From Pseudomonas sp. PB120 (GTDB lineage: Bacteria; Pseudomonadota; Gammaproteobacteria; Pseudomonadales; Pseudomonadaceae): a stretch of 44,589 nt of DNA. Position 1 is the stretch's first letter, and each line of letters begins with the position of its first letter. Both the position numbers and the translations under genes were made by a program. Positions 41,272 through 44,589 of the stretch are shown here, piece after piece. The stretch covers positions 1-44,589 of the forward strand of contig NZ_RWIN01000115.1 of assembly GCF_009761815.1 (NCBI RefSeq), in the 5' to 3' direction. The notes beneath the pieces are model-generated. The model was given only the letters and a program-made list of their open reading frames with translations. It did not search any database and was not told where the DNA came from.

Positions 41272-41901
41272 ATGCGCGAAACCCCTGTAGTGATTGATGG
41301 CCCGGTGGGTCAACTGGAAGCCCTTTATCTGGACAATGAGCAGCCCCGCGGCCTGGCGCTGATCTGCCATCCCAATCCGGTGCAGGGCGGCACCATGCTC
41401 AATAAAGTGGTCTCGACCCTTCAGCGCACCGCGCGCGATGCCGGTTTGATTACCTTGCGTTTCAACTACCGGGGCGTCGGCGCCAGCGAAGGCTCGCACG
41501 ACATGGGCACCGGTGAGGTCGACGACGCTCAGGCAGCGGCCGCGTGGCTGCGGGCGAAACATCCCGACTTGCCGTTGACCCTGTTCGGTTTCTCCTTTGG
41601 TGGATTTGTTGCAGCGAGTCTCGGCGGACGCCTGGAAGCGAAGGGCGAGCAGCTCAAGCATTTGTTCATGGTGGCCCCGGCGGTAATGCGCCTGGGAGGG
41701 TACGATCAATTGCCCCAGCAGGGCGAACTGACCCTGATTCAGCCAGAAACCGACGAAGTCATCGATCCGCAAGCCGTCTACGACTGGTCCGAACAACTCC
41801 AGCGCCCCCATGAGCTGCTGAAAGTGGCAGAATGCGGACACTTTTTTCATGGCAAGCTGACCGATCTCAAGGATCTGATCCTGCCGCGTCTTTCGAATTG
41901 A
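41272..41901 (+). CDS. Alpha/beta hydrolase
   Basis: 209 residues with the alpha/beta hydrolase fold: CHPNPVQGGTMLNKVV (oxyanion-side motif, about 32-47), FNYRGVGASEG, the nucleophile elbow GFSFGG (Ser about 104), DEVIDP (acid) and the C-terminal His in CGHFFHG. Resembles the YuxL/dienelactone-hydrolase-like group CPXX. Substrate unknown. The ATG at 41272 lacks a nearby ribosome site; a TTG at 41266 stands 9 nt after GGAG and may be used. trpS follows 24 bp later. Confidence 0.9.
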   Translation: MRETPVVIDGPVGQLEALYLDNEQPRGLALICHPNPVQGGTMLNKVVSTLQRTARDAGLITLRFNYRGVGASEGSHDMGTGEVDDAQAAAAWLRAKHPDLPLTLFGFSFGGFVAASLGGRLEAKGEQLKHLFMVAPAVMRLGGYDQLPQQGELTLIQPETDEVIDPQAVYDWSEQLQRPHELLKVAECGHFFHGKLTDLKDLILPRLSN

Positions 41902-41925
41902 TTGCAGTCTGACAAGCGATTACCC

Positions 41926-43281
41926 ATGACGACTCGTACCCGTATCCTCACCGGCATTACCACCACCGGCACGCCGCACCTGGGCAACTACGCCGGCGCC
42001 ATCCGTCCGGCGATCCTGGCCAGCCGCGACAGCAATGCCGATTCGTTCTACTTCCTGGCCGACTACCACGCCCTGATCAAATGCGATGACCCGCTGCGCA
42101 TCCAGCGCTCGCGTCTGGAAATCGCTGCGACCTGGCTGGCCGGTGGCCTGGATGTGGATCGCGTGACCTTTTACCGACAGTCCGACATTCCGGAAATCCC
42201 CGAACTGACCTGGCTGCTGACGTGCGTTGCCGCCAAGGGCCTGCTCAATCGCGCCCACGCCTACAAGGCGTCGGTGGACAAGAACGTCGAAACCGGCGAA
42301 GACCCGGACGCCGGCATCACCATGGGTTTGTACAGCTACCCGGTGCTGATGGCGGCGGACATTCTGATGTTCAACGCCCACAAGGTGCCGGTCGGTCGCG
42401 ACCAGATCCAGCACGTTGAAATGGCCCGCGACATTGGCCAGCGCTTCAATCACCTGTTTGGCCAAGGCAAAGAATTCTTCACCATGCCCGAGGCGCTGAT
42501 CGAAGAAAGCGTCGCCACGTTGCCAGGTCTCGACGGTCGCAAGATGTCGAAAAGCTACGACAACACCATTCCGTTGTTCAGCAGCGCCAAGGAAATGAAA
42601 GACGCGATCTCGCGGATCGTCACCGACTCCCGCGCGCCGGGCGAAGCCAAGGATCCGGACAATTCGCACCTGTTCACGTTGTTCCAGGCATTCGCCACCC
42701 CGGCGCAGTCCGACGAGTTCCGCAGCGAACTGTTGCAGGGCCTGGGTTGGGGCGAGGCGAAGAATCGCCTGTTCCAGTTGCTGGACAGCGAGCTGGGAGA
42801 ATCCCGCGAGCGTTATCACCAGTTGATCGAACGCCCGGCAGACCTGGAAGACATCCTGCAGATCGGCGCCAAAAAGGCCCGTTCCGTGGCGACGCCGTTC
42901 CTCCACGAACTGCGCGAAGCGGTTGGCCTGCGTTCTTTCGTCGCCCAGACCCAAGTCGCTGCCACGACCAAGAAGAAAGCCGTGAAAGCCGCGCGTTTCG
43001 TCAGTTTCCGTGAAGACGATGGCAGCTTCCGCTTCCGTCTGCTGGCGGCCGACGGCGAGCAACTGCTGTTGTCGCGCAACTTCGCTGACGGCAAAACCGC
43101 AGGTCAGGTGACCAAGCAACTGCAAGCGGGCCAGCCTCTGGATGTGCGCAGTGAAGACCTGAGCTTCAGTGTCTGGCTGGAAGGCGAGTGCGTTGCCGAC
43201 AGTCCGGCCTTCGCCGACAGCGCGGCTCGTGACGTTGCCATCGACGCTCTTCGAGTTGCTCTGACGCCGGTTCAGGAATAA
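41926..43281 (+). CDS. trpS: Tryptophanyl-tRNA synthetase with C-terminal extension
   Basis: 451 residues. Class Ic synthetase core with TGTPHLGN (HIGH motif, 14-21) and KMSKS (206-210); charges tRNA-Trp. It is about 115 residues longer than E. coli TrpS: the extra C-terminal domain (about 349-451) contains FRFRLLAADGEQLLLSRNFAD, a YegP/DUF1508-like repeat. This long form is known in Pseudomonas. Start at 41926 (MTTRTRILTGITTTG). It is 24 bp after the hydrolase gene and probably co-transcribed. Confidence 0.96.
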   Translation: MTTRTRILTGITTTGTPHLGNYAGAIRPAILASRDSNADSFYFLADYHALIKCDDPLRIQRSRLEIAATWLAGGLDVDRVTFYRQSDIPEIPELTWLLTCVAAKGLLNRAHAYKASVDKNVETGEDPDAGITMGLYSYPVLMAADILMFNAHKVPVGRDQIQHVEMARDIGQRFNHLFGQGKEFFTMPEALIEESVATLPGLDGRKMSKSYDNTIPLFSSAKEMKDAISRIVTDSRAPGEAKDPDNSHLFTLFQAFATPAQSDEFRSELLQGLGWGEAKNRLFQLLDSELGESRERYHQLIERPADLEDILQIGAKKARSVATPFLHELREAVGLRSFVAQTQVAATTKKKAVKAARFVSFREDDGSFRFRLLAADGEQLLLSRNFADGKTAGQVTKQLQAGQPLDVRSEDLSFSVWLEGECVADSPAFADSAARDVAIDALRVALTPVQE

Positions 43282-43320
43282 TCAGCGGCTCGGTCCGACC
43301 AAGGGCCGATTGCCATTCTC

Positions 43321-43353
43321 ACGGGCCATCGCTACAGTGACGGCCCGTTTTTG
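43321..43353 (+). terminator. Rho-independent terminator between trpS and zapE
   Basis: Stem ACGGGCC / GGCCCGT with a 14-nt loop and a T run, 40 bp after the trpS stop and 19 bp before the zapE ATG. Confidence 0.8.
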
Positions 43354-43371
43354 TTGCCTTGCTAACGAATT

Positions 43372-44466
43372 ATGACGCCCCTAGAACGATATCAAGCTGA
43401 TCTGAAACGCCCGGAATTCTTCCATGACGCCGCGCAGGAAACGGCCGTGCGCCATTTGCAGCGCCTGTACGACGATCTGGTCGCGGCCTCGGAGAGCAAA
43501 CCGGGCCTGTTCGGCAAACTGTTTGGCAAGAAAGAGCAGGCGCCAGTCAAGGGCCTGTACTTCTGGGGCGGCGTGGGCCGTGGCAAGACTTACCTGGTCG
43601 ACACCTTCTTCGAAGCGCTGCCGTTCAAGGAAAAAGTCCGGACGCACTTCCACCGCTTCATGAAGCGCGTGCACGAAGAGATGAAGACCCTCGGCGGCGA
43701 GAAAAACCCGCTGACCATCATCGCCAAGCGTTTCTCCGACGAAGCCCGGGTGATCTGCTTCGACGAATTCTTCGTGTCTGATATCACCGACGCGATGATC
43801 CTCGGCACGCTGATGGAAGAACTGTTCAAGAACGGCGTGACCCTGGTCGCGACGTCGAACATCGTCCCGGACGGTCTGTACAAAGACGGCTTGCAGCGTG
43901 CGCGCTTCCTGCCGGCCATCGCGCTGATCAAGCAGAACACCGAGATCGTCAACGTCGACAGCGGCGTTGATTATCGTCTGCGTCACCTCGAACAAGCGGA
44001 GTTGTTCCACTTTCCGCTGGACGAAGCGTCCCACGAAAGCCTGCGCAAGAGCTTCCGCGCGCTGACGCCGGAATGCACTGCGGCCATCGAAAACGATGTG
44101 CTGATCATCGAGAATCGCGAAATCCGCGCCTTGCGCACTTGCGATGACGTGGCCTGGTTCGACTTCCGCGAACTGTGCGACGGCCCGCGCAGCCAGAACG
44201 ATTACATCGAACTGGGCAAGATCTTCCATGCCGTGTTGCTTAGCGGTGTCGAGCAGATGAGCGTCACCACCGACGACATCGCCCGACGCTTTATCAACAT
44301 GGTCGACGAGTTCTACGACCGCAACGTGAAGCTGATCATTTCCGCTGAAGTCGAGCTCAAAGACCTCTACACCGGCGGTCGTTTGAACTTCGAGTTCCAG
44401 CGTACCCTCAGCCGCCTGCTGGAAATGCAGTCCCACGAGTTCCTTTCGCGGGCGCACAAGCCGTAA
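43372..44466 (+). CDS. zapE: Cell division ATPase ZapE (AFG1-like)
   Basis: 364 residues, AFG1/ZapE AAA-type ATPase: Walker A GGVGRGKT (66-73), Walker B VICFDEFFVSDITDA (about 126-140) and LVATSNIVPDGLY (sensor 1 region). ZapE binds FtsZ and is important for division under anaerobic or high-temperature conditions in E. coli. ATG at 43372 has no strong ribosome site. It ends in a strong terminator. Confidence 0.95.
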   Translation: MTPLERYQADLKRPEFFHDAAQETAVRHLQRLYDDLVAASESKPGLFGKLFGKKEQAPVKGLYFWGGVGRGKTYLVDTFFEALPFKEKVRTHFHRFMKRVHEEMKTLGGEKNPLTIIAKRFSDEARVICFDEFFVSDITDAMILGTLMEELFKNGVTLVATSNIVPDGLYKDGLQRARFLPAIALIKQNTEIVNVDSGVDYRLRHLEQAELFHFPLDEASHESLRKSFRALTPECTAAIENDVLIIENREIRALRTCDDVAWFDFRELCDGPRSQNDYIELGKIFHAVLLSGVEQMSVTTDDIARRFINMVDEFYDRNVKLIISAEVELKDLYTGGRLNFEFQRTLSRLLEMQSHEFLSRAHKP

Positions 44467-44482
44467 GACAATTCAGAAAATG

Positions 44483-44514
44483 AAAAAGGGCCTGCAAATG
44501 CAGGCCCTTTTTTT
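44483..44514 (+). terminator. Rho-independent terminator after zapE
   Basis: AAAGGGCCTGC / GCAGGCCCTTT stem with AAAT loop and T run, 16 bp after the stop codon. Confidence 0.94.
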
Positions 44515-44525
44515 ATGTGTTTGTC

Positions 44526-44589
44526 CCCTGTAGGAGTGAGCCTGCTCGCGATAGCGGTGTGTCATTCAACATCTCTATTGAATGACACA
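44526..44589. repeat. REP followed by inverted repeat, cut by the window edge
   Basis: CCTGTAGGAGTGAGCCTGC REP core, then TGTGTCATTCAA / TTGAATGACACA inverted repeat that runs to the last base. Confidence 0.75.

Noticed and set aside
1..44589. CRISPR-like arrays suggested by the repeated GAGCGAGC words
   Set aside because: The repeats are inverted REP pairs scattered in intergenic gaps, without regular spacers or cas genes.

Overview
The window looks like chromosomal DNA of a fluorescent-group Pseudomonas (P. fluorescens/putida lineage). The evidence is high GC, the gene order hemH-uraA-upp-hpt-mqo and AlkK-type ligase/DUF1302/DUF1329/LuxR, and many Pseudomonas-type REP elements (GAGCGAGC.TGCTCGCGA and GCGAGGGAGC.TGCTCCC families) in the intergenic gaps. 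No tRNA, rRNA, CRISPR array, prophage or insertion sequence was seen. Almost all genes are core-like. I call 44 protein genes.

Region 1 (1-10.3 kb) is the most interesting part. Nine minus-strand genes run from 8817 down to 446, nearly all overlapping or touching: DUF523/DUF1722 protein, MerR-type regulator, photolyase, SnoaL-like protein, short-chain dehydrogenase, FAD amine-oxidase-like protein, DUF1365, Cfa-like methyltransferase and DUF2878; a YkgJ-like gene follows. The promoter in front of the first gene carries two exact TGTACA-N12-TGTA(C/T)A operators placed over the -35 and just after the -10, the pattern reported for class II LitR (PplR) light regulators. A second, related operator lies before a renalase-like gene plus a TIGR02450 Trp-rich gene. 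I read this as a light/photo-oxidative-stress regulon that joins DNA repair with modification of membrane lipids. The Cfa-like enzyme lacks two of the residues that bind bicarbonate in E. coli Cfa, so it may make a methylated or furan-type fatty acid precursor rather than cyclopropane.

Region 2 (10.4-17.9 kb) holds housekeeping metabolism: a TIGR01777 epimerase and hemH, the uracil salvage pair upp-uraA, a hypoxanthine-type phosphoribosyltransferase, two small conserved proteins and malate:quinone oxidoreductase.

Region 3 (18.6-30.2 kb) has small unknown proteins, a YajG-like lipoprotein, an acyltransferase, a CPXCG/DUF2007/SRAP group in which the SRAP protein lacks two canonical residues, a large dCache chemoreceptor, an M48 lipoprotein protease, a GDT1-family (Mn2+ exporter type) gene behind a likely yybP-ykoY manganese riboswitch, RsmC, a D-2-hydroxyacid dehydrogenase and a LysE-type exporter.

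Region 4 (30.4-38.8 kb) is an AlkK-like acyl-CoA ligase, a DUF1302/DUF1329 outer-envelope pair and a MalT-like LuxR regulator, probably one functional unit for uptake and activation of fatty acids or esters. Region 5 (38.9-44.5 kb) carries an MBL-fold hydrolase, an OmpA-like lipoprotein, YhcB, an alpha/beta hydrolase, TrpS with a C-terminal extension, and ZapE. All identifications are by reading the sequence and by memory of families; no search was run.
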